Shown here: piece by piece, positions 32,365-32,415 of the stretch | Layout of the letters: the number at the start of each line of letters is the position of its first letter | How positions within the stretch are numbered: the first letter of the stretch is position 1 | NCBI RefSeq assembly: GCF_004216555.1 | Contig: NZ_SGWQ01000021.1 | Coordinates: 1-32,415 of the forward strand | Reading direction: 5' to 3' | Source: Herbihabitans rhizosphaerae | Lineage (GTDB): Bacteria; Actinomycetota; Actinomycetes; Mycobacteriales; Pseudonocardiaceae | Length of the DNA stretch: 32,415 bases | The notes under the pieces: generated by a model | What the model was told of the DNA's origin: nothing | The model's database searches: none | The model's input: the letters and a program-made list of their open reading frames with translations, nothing else | Made by a program: the position numbers and the translations under genes

Positions 32365-32415
32365 TCAATACCACTAAGTTAAGCTTTGTTGGTTCCATGG
32401 AATGTTGAACACGCC
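32365..32415. other. AT-rich junction, possibly the end of an inserted element
   Basis: The sequence changes abruptly from GC-rich coding to an AT-rich stretch (CACTAAGTTAAGC and onward to the window edge). This coincides with the break in the HNH gene, which suggests insertion of a mobile element whose body lies beyond the window. No inverted repeat or target duplication can be checked here. Confidence 0.4.

Noticed and set aside
1-32415. tRNA, rRNA or CRISPR arrays
   Set aside because: No cloverleaf-like sequence, rRNA segment or regularly spaced repeat was seen by eye on either strand; tRNAscan-SE or CRISPR finders were not available.

Overview
The window is high-GC DNA with very high GC at third codon positions. 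It is typical of a mycelial actinomycete, most likely of the order Pseudonocardiales (Amycolatopsis, Lentzea or Kutzneria type). Support for this is inference from gene content: DUF4328, DUF4865 and SEC-C/DUF5926 proteins, a SigE-family sigma factor, a DUF222-type HNH endonuclease fragment, a BfrB-like ferritin with IdeR-like boxes, and many genes with a TANNNT box 6-7 nt before the start codon, the usual layout of leaderless actinobacterial transcripts. No rRNA, tRNA or CRISPR array was seen. Both ends carry mobile-element or broken-gene remnants: an IS481-type transposase tail on the left and a truncated HNH endonuclease next to an AT-rich, possibly IS-derived, junction on the right.

Layout. 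1-4174: TetR regulator with a tandem palindromic operator, then a rightward run of arginase-family protein, SRPBCC protein, NmrA-type oxidoreductase, rhodanese and a DUF4328 membrane protein. 4286-5854: a large secreted toxin-like protein with a signal peptide and a C-terminal PD-(D/E)XK-like segment, closed by a strong hairpin. 5924-8510: a ClpX-type zinc-finger/HTH protein, then an Erm-type 23S rRNA methyltransferase with a WhiB7-like promoter, a 10-codon leader peptide carrying the I-R-L-R motif and competing hairpins, then a convergent cytochrome P450. 8642-12960: a second NmrA-type protein behind a 38-bp inverted-repeat operator, a glycerophosphodiesterase, a SEC-C protein, and a sigma factor coupled to a membrane partner. 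13026-18436: ferritin with two IdeR-like boxes, small proteins, a double-GNAT protein, arginine deiminase, a DM13 lipid- or membrane-anchored protein, and an amino-acid-type binding protein whose signal-peptide frame looks broken at a CG repeat. 18488-24408: VOC protein and divergent TetR, nitronate monooxygenase, DUF4865 protein, CPBP-type membrane protein, TylF-like methyltransferase and LysR regulator. 24520-28017: a full-length DnaE1-type replicative polymerase alpha subunit outside the usual dnaE1 neighbourhood. 28404-32073: a ZIP-family transporter and a NarL-type two-component system whose kinase is preceded by a stand-alone protein resembling the kinase's own membrane sensor domain.

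How it fits together. Most units are small independently regulated operons, several with readable operators. The best candidate for an undescribed regulatory system is the erm locus: promoter features suggest WhiB7 control of transcription, and the leader peptide plus alternative hairpins suggest macrolide-induced ribosome stalling controlling translation. Further candidates are the duplicated sensor module beside the histidine kinase, the toxin without an adjacent immunity gene, and the zinc-finger/HTH protein with five copies of a TGTCAGG element at its own promoter.
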